From NCBI RefSeq assembly GCF_025362475.1, contig NZ_JANYGH010000053.1, positions 1 to 52,238 of the forward strand: a stretch of DNA of 52,238 nucleotides, read 5' to 3'. This DNA comes from Mucilaginibacter sp. (lineage in GTDB: Bacteria; Bacteroidota; Bacteroidia; Sphingobacteriales; Sphingobacteriaceae). Every line of letters starts with the position of its first letter. The stretch's first letter is position 1. Shown one piece after another: positions 1 through 7,766 of the stretch. A program made the translations under genes and the position numbers. The notes below the pieces were generated by a model. It was not told where the DNA came from. It saw only the letters and a program-made list of their open reading frames with translations, and did no database searches.

Positions 1-26
1 TAATATCGGCTGTCCGGTAAAAAAAG

Positions 27-113
27 TACTTTTGCTCATGTTGGTTATTAAAGTGTGGTAACTCTAATATCAACACAAAAGGGGTGGCTTTTAGCTACCC
101 CTTACTTTTTTTC
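27..113 (+). ncRNA. Candidate short transcript ending in a strong terminator
   Basis: A TACTTTTG element at 27-34 fits the Bacteroidota -7 motif TAnnTTTG. About 45 bases later there is a 10-bp stem (79-88 with 94-103, one G-U pair, loop tttta) followed by a run of eight T at 106-113 region, a convincing rho-independent terminator on the plus strand. Between them, tgttgg and atatcaaca segments could form a second imperfect hairpin. The stretch could therefore be a small RNA of about 75 nt. The simpler alternative is that it is only the terminator of a gene lying left of the window. The terminator is well supported; the RNA is an inference. Confidence 0.35.
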
Positions 114-138
114 AAAAAATTCGTTTACCGGACAACAG

Positions 139-216
139 TGAACGCAGTGAAGGATCTAATCGCAGACTTTACAGGTCGAAAAAGCATGGCGAATAATAGA
201 TCCTTCACTGCGTTCA
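139..216. repeat. Dispersed inverted repeat with 20-bp perfect arms
   Basis: The arms at 139-158 and 197-216 are exact reverse complements (tgaacgcagtgaaggatcta and its complement). The same arm sequence recurs at 7561-7586 and 7631-7656. The type is familiar from intergenic regions of many Bacteroidota genomes. It produces spurious reading frames, which are not annotated here. Confidence 0.85.
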
Positions 217-434
217 GGATGACAAAAAGGTTTTTTGCAAAAAAGAAACGTCATACGAGTGAAAGAATTTTGCGGAACTCTGAAGGAGAAATGACGCTCT
301 TAAAAAAGGCTGTCTTGCTGAGTTTTAAAATCCGTTTCGGCCTGTGAAGGAGAAAATGACGTAACAAAAATGGCTGTCACCCTGAGTGGTAAAATTCGGT
401 GGCCTCTGAAGGGGAAATGACGTAACAAAACTGG

Positions 435-510
435 CTGTCATCCTGAGCCTGTCGAAGGATAGCGGGCAAAGGCCTCTCCGCGCGAGTCTTCGACAGGCTC
501 AGACTGACAG
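435..510. repeat. Dispersed inverted repeat, cttcgacaggctcag family, copy 1
   Basis: Arms 435-457 and 488-510 pair with two mismatches around the core gcctgtcgaag / cttcgacaggc. A second copy follows at 541-617 with almost the same loop. This is a widespread intergenic repeat type; the reading frame across both copies on the minus strand is a known kind of repeat artefact. Confidence 0.85.
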
Positions 511-540
511 GCCGACACGCCTCAAAATCCAATACGTCAT

Positions 541-617
541 GGGTAGCCTGTCGAAGGATAGTGGGCAAAGGCCTTTTCGCGCGAGTCTTCGACAGGCTCA
601 GACTGACATGCCTACCC
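541..617. repeat. Dispersed inverted repeat, cttcgacaggctcag family, copy 2
   Basis: Core arms gcctgtcgaag at 546-556 and cttcgacaggc at 587-597 are extended by gggtag at 541-546 and ctaccc at 612-617. The loop closely matches the copy at 435-510, so the two copies form a direct pair separated by about 30 bases. Confidence 0.8.
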
Positions 618-670
618 ACCTTGCAATGACGGTCGAAAAATGATTAATAGGGAGAAAAGCAAAAAGCCGA

Positions 671-1183
671 TTACTCGGCTTTTTTTGTAGTCTTTTTAGC
701 TTTTGCTTTGGGGGCCTCGGCTGGTGCAGATTCTGCTGCTACGGTTTCTGCAACCGGTTCTTCTGCAACCGGAGTTTCAACTGCGGGTGCCTGGGTTGGA
801 TCAACTTCGTTAAAAAGTGGCAAATCCTTTAATAACTGGAACCATGATATGATCTTTTTCATATCAGAGGCATATACTTTTTCTTCGTCGTGCTGTGGTG
901 CTACTTCATAAAAGAAAGTTCTTAGCTTTTTACCATCAGCCTTAGCATCCGGAACATTTGAAGCAGCTTTCATTTGCTCAAATACATCAGTAAGCCTGAT
1001 ATCATCATCAACACCAAAAATGGTGATCTCGCTCAGTGCAGCTAATTTGGCTGTTGAAAGGTTGGCTACCAGTTTGGTTTTTTGAGCATCAAGGCTCTCC
1101 AGTACATAACCGGTTTTATTTTGTGCTAAAGCTCTCCACAAGCCCGGTTTACCCGATACGGCTACAATTCCTTGTAAATTCAT
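671..1183 (-). CDS. DUF5606 family protein
   Basis: A 170-residue protein beginning MNLQGIVAVSGKPGLW, which matches the conserved opening of the Bacteroidota DUF5606 family (small beta-rich N-terminal domain, then a helical segment). Residues 1-125 carry the family domain. The last 45 residues are an Ala/Glu/Pro-rich acidic tail ending in a Lys cluster (KAKAKKTTKK), a low-complexity extension typical of nucleic-acid- or ribosome-associated proteins, but no function is established. It lies 88 bases downstream of the cyclophilin gene on the same strand, so the two may be co-transcribed. No signal peptide is present, so it is expected in the cytoplasm. Confidence 0.85.
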   Translation of the reverse strand: MNLQGIVAVSGKPGLWRALAQNKTGYVLESLDAQKTKLVANLSTAKLAALSEITIFGVDDDIRLTDVFEQMKAASNVPDAKADGKKLRTFFYEVAPQHDEEKVYASDMKKIISWFQLLKDLPLFNEVDPTQAPAVETPVAEEPVAETVAAESAPAEAPKAKAKKTTKKAE

Positions 1184-1271
1184 TTGTTTTGGTTGATTAG
1201 GTGAGTGGTTGATTGAGTGAAGTTGTTTTGGAAATTTAACCTGATCAACTCAATCAACCGTTCACTATTCG

Positions 1272-1709
1272 CTATTCTTCTATTACTTCGATTGTTAAAA
1301 TTTTATCGCCCTGGCGGATAGCATCAACTACGTCAACATTCTCAATCACTTTACCAAACACAGTGTGGTTACGATCTAAGTGAGCTGTATTTGCGCGGCT
1401 ATGGCAGATGAAGAACTGTGAACTGCCAGTGTTACGACCTGCATGAGCCATTGAAAGTACACCACGATCATGGTATTGGTTTTCGCCGGTAAGTTCGCAA
1501 TCAATTTTGTAGCCTGCGCCACCAGCACCAGTGCCGGTTGGGTCGCCACCTTGAACCATGAAATTAGGGATAACGCGGTGAAAGGTTACGTTATCATAAA
1601 ACTTTGATTTTGCTAATTTTTTAAAGTTAGCTACAGTATTTGGGGCATCCTGATCGTAAAACTCTACGGTCATATCACCTTTTTCAGTTTTGATTATTGC
1701 TTTGCTCAT
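1272..1709 (-). CDS. Peptidyl-prolyl cis-trans isomerase, cyclophilin type
   Basis: A single-domain cyclophilin of 145 residues that catalyses cis-trans isomerisation of X-Pro bonds. The active-site block FHRVIPNFMVQGGDP, the SSQFFI strand and the HLDRNHTVFGKV block are all visible. No signal peptide is present, so this is a cytoplasmic form. The start is supported by a -7 element TACCTTTG read on the minus strand at 1736-1743, with a TTTTG about 17 bases further upstream as a possible -33 element. DUF5606 follows on the same strand. Confidence 0.95.
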   Translation of the reverse strand: MSKAIIKTEKGDMTVEFYDQDAPNTVANFKKLAKSKFYDNVTFHRVIPNFMVQGGDPTGTGAGGAGYKIDCELTGENQYHDRGVLSMAHAGRNTGSSQFFICHSRANTAHLDRNHTVFGKVIENVDVVDAIRQGDKILTIEVIEE

Positions 1710-1735
1710 TTCTTTGTTTTTTTAAAAACAGTTGG

Positions 1736-1743
1736 CAAAGGTA
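1736..1743 (-). promoter_or_regulatory. Bacteroidota -7 promoter element for the cyclophilin gene
   Basis: TACCTTTG on the minus strand fits TAnnTTTG. It is 27 bases ahead of the start codon, with TTTTG 17 bases further upstream. Confidence 0.6.
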
Positions 1744-1848
1744 ATAAAAAAGCATAAAGCCAAAAGCATAAGGCTTAAAGCTTTTTATACAATAGTTGTA
1801 AGATAAAAAGACAAGCCTTGCATGGTAATACATTAACCGTTTATTCGT

Positions 1849-1856
1849 TACATTTG
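1849..1856 (+). promoter_or_regulatory. Possible -7 element for the secreted GATase-like gene
   Basis: TACATTTG at 1849-1856 fits TAnnTTTG and sits 34 bases before a GTG codon at 1890. This argues for GTG 1890 rather than the in-frame TTG at 1818, which lies upstream of the element. No clear -33 element is seen. Confidence 0.4.
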
Positions 1857-1889
1857 ATAAATCGACACCCAAACAAATACTACCGGATA

Positions 1890-3182
1890 GTGAATAATCA
1901 ATTATATAAAAAACGTTTTTTATCTTCTTTCCGGCTTTTAGCTTTCTGCCTTTTGCTTTTAGCTCCAATAATATCCCGGGCTGCATCTATCCTAATCCCC
2001 ATGGATGAGGAGCAAAAAGACCACCTGAAATCATATGGTATCGCTTTTCTGGCTTTAAAAAATGGCGAGGAAGTTGACTGGCTGCTTAATTACCGTGGCG
2101 GGAGTTTTATGCTGAAGTACGATGAGAAGATAGAGCAGGAGTGTAAGATCCGCGGGGTAAGCTACCAGGTGCTGGCAGATGCTAAGGTGAACGAGATTGT
2201 GACCGAAGTAAGTGATCCATCTGTAAATATGGATTTGGTAAAACTGGAGAAAGCTCCCAAAATGGCAGTATACTCGCCCAAGAATAAGCTGCCCTGGGAT
2301 GATGCCGTTACGCTGGTGTTAAAATATGCCGAGATTCCTTATGATGTGGTTTATGATGAGGAAGTAATAAAAGGCGATCTGCCTAAATACGACTGGCTGC
2401 ACCTGCACCATGAGGATTTTACCGGGCAGTACAGCAAGTTTTATGGCGCATTCAGGTTTGCGCAGTGGTATAATGATGATGTAAAAGGGCAGGAGGCATT
2501 GGCGCACAAACTGGGCTTTAAAAAGGTATCGCAAATGAAACTGGGAGTAGCCAAAAATATCCGTGATTTTTGTGCAGGCGGAGGCTTTTTATTTGCCATG
2601 TGTTCGGGTACCGATACGTTTGATATTGCCCTGGCATCGGCTAATACAGATATTTGTGAGCGCATGTTTGATGGTGATGCTGCCGACCCGGATGCGCAAT
2701 CAAAGCTTGATTTTACCCAAACCTTCGCCTTTCAGAATTTTACGCTTGATTTGAATCCGATGTCGCATCAGTTTAGTAATATTGATGTAACCACCACCCG
2801 GCAGGTTGAGCGTCAGCGGGATTTTTTTACCTTGTTTGATTTTTCGGCCAAGTGGGATGTGGTGCCGAGTATGCTTACGCAGGATCATGATAAAGTAATT
2901 AAAGGCTTTATGGGGCTTACCACCGCCTTTAACAAAAGCATGCTTAAGCCAGGCGTAACTATCATGGGCGAAATGAAAACATCCAACGAGGCCCGCTATA
3001 TTCACGGCGAATTTGGAAAAGGCCAATGGACTTTCTACGGTGGCCACGACCCCGAAGATTATCAACATGCCGTTGGCGATCCGCCAACCGATCTTAAACT
3101 ACACCCAAATTCGGCAGGTTACAGGTTAATACTTAACAACGTATTATTCCCCGCTGCTAAAAAGAAGAAACAGAAAACGTAG
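1890..3182 (+). CDS. Secreted GATase1-like protein, usually labelled asparagine synthetase B
   Basis: About 431 residues from GTG 1890; the open frame extends to a TTG at 1818. A signal peptide with a KKR n-region and a Leu/Ala/Phe-rich core ends near ISRAAS, so the protein is exported. Databases commonly name this Bacteroidota family asparagine synthetase B, but the sequence shows neither an N-terminal catalytic Cys2 nor the ATP-pyrophosphatase loop of AsnB. Instead CAGGGFLFAMCSGTD resembles the nucleophile elbow of class I glutamine amidotransferase-like folds (Cys about residue 238), and KGQWTFYGGHDPED near the C-terminus resembles the later strand-loop of ThuA-like proteins. An extracytoplasmic GATase-like or ThuA-like protein is my inference; the substrate is unknown. 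Part of the signal peptide is encoded by an intergenic-type repeat (1934-1968). Confidence 0.75.
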   Translation: MNNQLYKKRFLSSFRLLAFCLLLLAPIISRAASILIPMDEEQKDHLKSYGIAFLALKNGEEVDWLLNYRGGSFMLKYDEKIEQECKIRGVSYQVLADAKVNEIVTEVSDPSVNMDLVKLEKAPKMAVYSPKNKLPWDDAVTLVLKYAEIPYDVVYDEEVIKGDLPKYDWLHLHHEDFTGQYSKFYGAFRFAQWYNDDVKGQEALAHKLGFKKVSQMKLGVAKNIRDFCAGGGFLFAMCSGTDTFDIALASANTDICERMFDGDAADPDAQSKLDFTQTFAFQNFTLDLNPMSHQFSNIDVTTTRQVERQRDFFTLFDFSAKWDVVPSMLTQDHDKVIKGFMGLTTAFNKSMLKPGVTIMGEMKTSNEARYIHGEFGKGQWTFYGGHDPEDYQHAVGDPPTDLKLHPNSAGYRLILNNVLFPAAKKKKQKT

Positions 3183-3230
3183 TCGGGTTCGGGGATCGAG
3201 GTTCGGGTTTCGAGGTTCGGGTTTCGGGTG

Positions 3231-3279
3231 TTTGCAGTTTGCAGTTTGCAGTTTGCAGTTTGCAGTTTGCAGTTTGCAG
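3231..3279. repeat. Seven tandem copies of the heptamer tttgcag
   Basis: Seven exact head-to-tail copies of tttgcag, followed by a short T run. A shorter relic of the same word lies at 22041-22066 next to another repeat. It is in the gap between two convergent genes. Confidence 0.95.
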
Positions 3280-3320
3280 TTTTTTGAGAGGCCCATCAAG
3301 TTAGGTAAAATTCTGAGAAT

Positions 3321-3351
3321 TCTTTAGTTCTGAAAATTCTGATTCAGACAA
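3321..3351. repeat. 31-bp dispersed repeat, copy 1
   Basis: Matches 23827-23857 with one mismatch in 31 bases; it contains ctgaaaattctgattcagac, itself partly palindromic (attctgaa / ctgattcag). Confidence 0.85.
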
Positions 3352-3555
3352 ATGCGTAAGGGATATTAGCGGATACCGTCCGCTAGCCAGCGGATAAGGC
3401 CTGGGTAGTATGAGCGGTTAGCCCGGCCCGAAGGGATACGCCCAATAAGCTTTTAATTCATAACAAATTCTTTCTCCACGAACCTCGCAACCCAAACCTA
3501 GCAACAGGTATCCCGAACCTCGCAACCGGCAACACGACCCCCGAACCCCGCAACT

Positions 3556-5652
3556 CTAATTATAAAACGTCCAGCTTACGCCAAATTTTAACAGGCGATC
3601 TTGTTGCGGATACCGGTTAACAGTATAATATCCTTTGCTTTGAATACCCTGGTTGGCATAATCATACATCAGGAACAGGTTGGTGCGTTGCAGGGTGGCT
3701 TTAAAATACACAGATGCAACAGGATACGAGGAAAAGGTAATGTTTGGTCCGTTATAAAACTGGGCAATCCCTACTGCATATGATGGCGCAACATACGGGC
3801 TATTATAACGAACGCTCACCCCAAAATTTGATTTCAGTACCCCGAAAAATGTTTTGTTGAAATACAGGTTGCTATAAGTGTAAACCTCCGGTGTGCGCAG
3901 GGTTGACTGATAATCTGTTTTTTGATAAACCACATAATTATCAAAGTGCAGGCTATGGTAGCTTAAATTTTTACCAATACTGATTTTAAGCAGGTTTATG
4001 TCATTGCTTAACTGGGCAGGGTGTGCATCAATGCCGCCTGGCTGTGCTGTAAAATACAGGTAGTTGGCTATCAAAAAATACTCGGCCTTAATATCTAACT
4101 GTAATGGATTGTTCACATAGTTAAATGAGGCGCTTGTAGTTTTTTGATTATCAAAACTGTTGTGAAAAATGTAGTGGTTTGATACCCAGTTGGTGTATAT
4201 TAACGGGGGCGTACTGTTTTGCGAGTAAGCTTCTAAAATAATTTTCCCTGCTTTGGCTCCACCGGCAAGGGTAAGCTTTGCGCCATAGTAATAATCGCCA
4301 AAATCGCGTCCCTGTACTATTTGTCGCAGATCGCCCTCCAGGCCAATTCTATCGCTAAAACGGTAGCTTAGTTTTGCTTTAAGGGTGATATCCTGGAAAG
4401 TATTATTTTGAACCTTATTCTGGTGAATGTATTGGTAACCATATTGGTTTAAGGTAGTATCACTTACATATTGCGCGTAATGATAAAGGTCATGTATCAG
4501 GCCCAGATCAAGCTTCAGCTCATTCTTTACAAACTTTACCGATTTGCTCCTCAGGTAAAAACTGTACGAAAACTCATTTTGAATATGCGTAACCACCAAT
4601 GAATCTCTCGACCTGTTATTGCTGTAATAATAATCGGGGAATACATTATAGGTATCGGGCTGGTTGGTTTGCAGGTAATTGTAGGTGTTGTTTTGTACAA
4701 GGAAAGTATGTGCAACGCGTTGTGTTGGCAATATTTTAGAATTGGCGTTCCCTTTATTTAAGCTGTCAATCCGCCCTAAATAATAAAACTGTTTAATGTA
4801 AAGGCTTTTATCAGTCCAGTTTTCATAACTATTGGGTAGGCGTACTGCTGAGGAATTTTTATAAAAAAGGGTGTTGCCTGAGCTTGTAAAAACCGAGTCA
4901 TTGAGGATAGCGCCAGTTTCGGGCGATTTTAAGTTGTTATATATCACATTAGCCAACAGGTTGTACCGCTTGCTTTTTGATTGGTACCAGGTAAATAATG
5001 CTGCGTTAACGTCGCTCACATTTTGCTGCAGAACATTGCTGTAACTATAGAAACCCCTTGATCCATTAAAATTAAGGTTAAAGCCCACATTCCAGTTAGG
5101 CTTAATGTTTTGGGTATGAATGATTTTAAACACCTGCTCGGCCGAACTGCCGAAACCGTTGAATAGGGTGAGATTGGAGTAAGCTACCCGCGCATTGTAA
5201 TATTTTATATCCTGCGGTCGTAAAGCATAAACATCAAGCGCATGCTGACCGGCATCAAAGCCAATAGTTTTACTGGGCTCAAACAGCAAACTCCTTTGCG
5301 ACAGGCCCGTATAGCCCAAACTAATACGCGGGTTGCGCGGATCCATGAGGGGACTATAGTTTTCAAAATTATACAAACCTGTATCCAGGGCGAAGGTTTG
5401 TGTACTATCGCTCAGGAACCGTTCCATAGTTACCCGGATAAATTTGGCGCTAAAAACAACGGAGTCTTTTTTATTGTCTTCTTTTTTACGCAAACTATCC
5501 AGCAGTTGGTCGTCGCTAACTTTTTTTTCCGTTCTTAATGTATCCCTTGTTGATAGTGGTTTTGCACGGTTTATTTGGCCGTATTGCGCAAAAACAGTGT
5601 GCACATTGAGGCACAACAGTAACAATAAAATATATTTGAGCTCTTTACGCAT
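3556..5652 (-). CDS. Putative outer-membrane porin (Porin_10-like)
   Basis: A 698-residue exported protein with a signal peptide cleaved near FAQ (residues 20-23), a polar Lys/Asp-rich stretch to about residue 65, then a long series of alternating aromatic/polar beta strands ending in W-T-F-Y-N, a typical C-terminal aromatic for beta-barrel insertion. Length and sequence style fit the Bacteroidota putative porin family. Its ATG overlaps the stop of the phosphorylase gene by one base (TAATG on the minus strand), which indicates translational coupling to purine salvage and lpxK. A role in nucleoside or sugar passage is possible but only inferred from this context. Confidence 0.85.
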   Translation of the reverse strand: MRKELKYILLLLLCLNVHTVFAQYGQINRAKPLSTRDTLRTEKKVSDDQLLDSLRKKEDNKKDSVVFSAKFIRVTMERFLSDSTQTFALDTGLYNFENYSPLMDPRNPRISLGYTGLSQRSLLFEPSKTIGFDAGQHALDVYALRPQDIKYYNARVAYSNLTLFNGFGSSAEQVFKIIHTQNIKPNWNVGFNLNFNGSRGFYSYSNVLQQNVSDVNAALFTWYQSKSKRYNLLANVIYNNLKSPETGAILNDSVFTSSGNTLFYKNSSAVRLPNSYENWTDKSLYIKQFYYLGRIDSLNKGNANSKILPTQRVAHTFLVQNNTYNYLQTNQPDTYNVFPDYYYSNNRSRDSLVVTHIQNEFSYSFYLRSKSVKFVKNELKLDLGLIHDLYHYAQYVSDTTLNQYGYQYIHQNKVQNNTFQDITLKAKLSYRFSDRIGLEGDLRQIVQGRDFGDYYYGAKLTLAGGAKAGKIILEAYSQNSTPPLIYTNWVSNHYIFHNSFDNQKTTSASFNYVNNPLQLDIKAEYFLIANYLYFTAQPGGIDAHPAQLSNDINLLKISIGKNLSYHSLHFDNYVVYQKTDYQSTLRTPEVYTYSNLYFNKTFFGVLKSNFGVSVRYNSPYVAPSYAVGIAQFYNGPNITFSSYPVASVYFKATLQRTNLFLMYDYANQGIQSKGYYTVNRYPQQDRLLKFGVSWTFYN

Positions 5653-6467
5653 TAATTACCTGCTATCAGATTTTTTAAGATCATGGTCAGTTTGGGTTCG
5701 GCATCCTCGGCAATTTTTATGATATCCTCAAGAGATACAGGTTCCAGTACATCAGTAAAGCCTTCGTCTGTTAATACAGATATGGCAAATACCGGTAAGC
5801 CCATGTGGTTTGCAACAATAACTTCTGGTACGGTACTCATGCCAACTGCGTCGCCGCCTATAATCCTTAAGTAAGTGTACTCTGCCTTGGTTTCTAAATT
5901 AGGGCCGGTTACAGCAACATAAACTCCCTTGTGGCAGGTAATATTGTTTGCAACGGCAATACTTAAAGCTTTATCAATAAGTACGCGCTGGTAGGGCTGG
6001 CTCATATCCGGAAAACGCGGGCCTAGCTCTTCATAATTGCGCCCCACAAGTGGATTTTGCGGCTGCAGGTTAATATGATCGGCAATAACCATCAGGTCGC
6101 CTTTTTTAAAGTCGGGGTTTAGTGATCCGCTGGCGTTTGATACATACAGGGTTTTAATCCCCAGGTATTTCATTACCCTAACGGGGAAGGTGATCTGTTG
6201 CATGCTATACCCCTCATAATAGTGTAAGCGGCCCTGCATGGCAACAACCTTTACACCGCCAAGGGTACCAAATATTAATTTACCAGAGTGGAATTCCAGT
6301 GTGGAGATAGGGAAATCGGGTATATTAGAATACATTAATTGTTTTTCAACAACTATCTCTTTAACCAGGCCGCCCAGTCCTGTGCCTAAAATAATACCCA
6401 CTTCGGGTTCAAAATCGCCAATACGGTTTTTAATATACCGGGCGGTGCTTTCAATATTGTCTAACAT
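5652..6467 (-). CDS. punA: Purine nucleoside phosphorylase, trimeric type
   Basis: A 271-residue family-2 nucleoside phosphorylase: purine (deoxy)ribonucleoside plus phosphate gives base plus ribose-1-phosphate. Visible motifs are the phosphate-binding GTGLGG at 28-33, GRLHYYEGY at 79-87, SNASGSLNP at 110-118, GPNLETKAEY at 188-197 and GMSTVPE at 209-215. Glu192 corresponds to the purine-binding Glu of trimeric PNPs. The position that is Asn in human PNP appears to be Asp here (TDEG, Asp234), which resembles methylthioadenosine phosphorylases; substrate range therefore deserves care. The gene starts inside the end of lpxK (17-base overlap) and ends on the start of the porin gene. Confidence 0.93.
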   Translation of the reverse strand: MLDNIESTARYIKNRIGDFEPEVGIILGTGLGGLVKEIVVEKQLMYSNIPDFPISTLEFHSGKLIFGTLGGVKVVAMQGRLHYYEGYSMQQITFPVRVMKYLGIKTLYVSNASGSLNPDFKKGDLMVIADHINLQPQNPLVGRNYEELGPRFPDMSQPYQRVLIDKALSIAVANNITCHKGVYVAVTGPNLETKAEYTYLRIIGGDAVGMSTVPEVIVANHMGLPVFAISVLTDEGFTDVLEPVSLEDIIKIAEDAEPKLTMILKNLIAGN

Positions 6468-7494
6468 ATTCAGTTACTAAATTATCAAACTGCTGCTGGC
6501 TTTTATTTAAAAAATTGATGCCTATTGGCAATACCAAAACAGGGAGTTTTTTTATGGCCGATTGCAATTCCTGTTCCCCTAAACGCTGCGCATCCTTTTC
6601 TGTTGTGATGATTATTTTTTTTTGTGATGGGCAGCCAGAAAAATCATCGGCAAGTTTACTGATATTTTTTAAGGTAAACTGGTGATGATCGGGATAATTA
6701 TGGTGAATGATGAGCGGGGTGAACTTTTTTAAATGCGATAATAATGGTGCTGGATTGGCAATGCCAGTAAGCAGGAATACGGTTGTATGCTCATCAATAG
6801 TATGATAAATAGTAGAGCCTTCCATGTTACGCAAGGGCAGATAGCTTATTGACGTAAAGAATAAAGACTGATGTGGAAACGGCTTTATACGTTTGATAAT
6901 TCTCGCTTGGTCCTCAGCAGATAACGTTGCCGGGCATTTGCTGATGACGAGGATATTCGCCCTTTCGCGACCGCTGAAGGGTTCACGCATATTGCCGGCC
7001 GGTAATAAAAAATGGGGCTCAAATACGCGGCTATAATCAAACAGTAAAATGTTAAAACCGGGTTTAACCGCCCTGTGCTGGTAAGCATCATCCAAAATAA
7101 TAACGTTATGTTTATAAGCAAGCTGCTTAATGCCTTCCACCCGCTTTTCGCAAACGGCAACCGTAACGCCGGGGAATTTATTTTTAAATTGGGCAGGCTC
7201 ATCGCCAACTGATGATGCACCGGTTGTGTCATCAGCAATTAAAAAACCTTTGGTTTTTCGGCCGTAACCCCTGCTCAGTGTGGCCAGTTTATACTTATCC
7301 TTAAACAGGCGAATCAGGTACTCCGTCATCGGGCTTTTGCCTGCACCGCCCACATCCAGGTTGCCTACAGCTAATATTGGTTTATTAAAAGTTGTGGTTT
7401 TAAATACCCCTGCATCATAACACCAGTTACGAATGGTAACTACCAGGTTATAAATTAGTGAGAAGGGAAACAGAAGCCAGCGCAGGTATTTCAT
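6451..7494 (-). CDS. lpxK: Tetraacyldisaccharide 4'-kinase
   Basis: A 347-residue LpxK, the kinase that phosphorylates the 4' position of the lipid A disaccharide at the inner face of the inner membrane. An N-terminal hydrophobic helix (WLLFPFSLIYNLVVTIRNW) precedes the displaced Walker A motif GNLDVGGAGKSP at 44-55. LSRGYGRKTKG, DDAYQHR and GREP-type loops (PAGNMREP) follow, all characteristic of the family. Length is normal. It is the first gene of a three-gene overlapping unit with the phosphorylase and the porin. No clear promoter element was found in the repeat-containing region upstream. Confidence 0.95.
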   Translation of the reverse strand: MKYLRWLLFPFSLIYNLVVTIRNWCYDAGVFKTTTFNKPILAVGNLDVGGAGKSPMTEYLIRLFKDKYKLATLSRGYGRKTKGFLIADDTTGASSVGDEPAQFKNKFPGVTVAVCEKRVEGIKQLAYKHNVIILDDAYQHRAVKPGFNILLFDYSRVFEPHFLLPAGNMREPFSGRERANILVISKCPATLSAEDQARIIKRIKPFPHQSLFFTSISYLPLRNMEGSTIYHTIDEHTTVFLLTGIANPAPLLSHLKKFTPLIIHHNYPDHHQFTLKNISKLADDFSGCPSQKKIIITTEKDAQRLGEQELQSAIKKLPVLVLPIGINFLNKSQQQFDNLVTEYVRQY

Positions 7495-7560
7495 ATATGT
7501 TGTGAACTTCTTAAAACGTTATTGCTTTGTATTTTCCTATGACTTGTTGTAAAAAACTTT

Positions 7561-7656
7561 TTGTCATCCTGAACGCAGTGAAGGATCTACTATGCGCTAT
7601 GCTTCTTCGCCCTGCAATGTCTGCGAATAAATCCTTCCCTGCGTTCAGGATGACAA
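7561..7656. repeat. Dispersed inverted repeat, gaacgcagtgaaggat family
   Basis: Arms 7561-7586 and 7631-7656 are 26 bases long and pair with a single mismatch. The inner part is the same arm as at 139-158. It occupies the gap between the divergent lpxK and beta-lactamase-like genes, where nothing else is seen. Confidence 0.85.
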
Positions 7657-7766
7657 ATCTTTTTTATTATGTCATCTCCTCAAAACCCGCAATAACGTTT
7701 TAAGAAAACAAATCTAATTATTTAAAGCCCATTTTAATAACTTAGTGTTTCAACGTATCATTCCTT

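Larger units (their letters stand above)
3183..3555. other. Convergent intergenic gap filled with repeats
   Basis: No gene is seen. The left edge (3183-3230) repeats the word gaggttcgggtttc; the right edge (3475-3556) carries the same word in reverse orientation in several degenerate copies. Between them lie the tttgcag heptamers, a 31-bp dispersed repeat (3321-3351) shared with 23827-23857, and a G+C-rich block at 3365-3445 containing several copies of agcgga. The reverse edge runs up to the stop codon of the porin gene. Confidence 0.75.

Noticed and set aside
84..619. Reading frames of 80-90 codons on both strands at the window start
   Set aside because: They run through inverted repeats; the translations (SLSLSKTRAERP-like) are well-known repeat artefacts.
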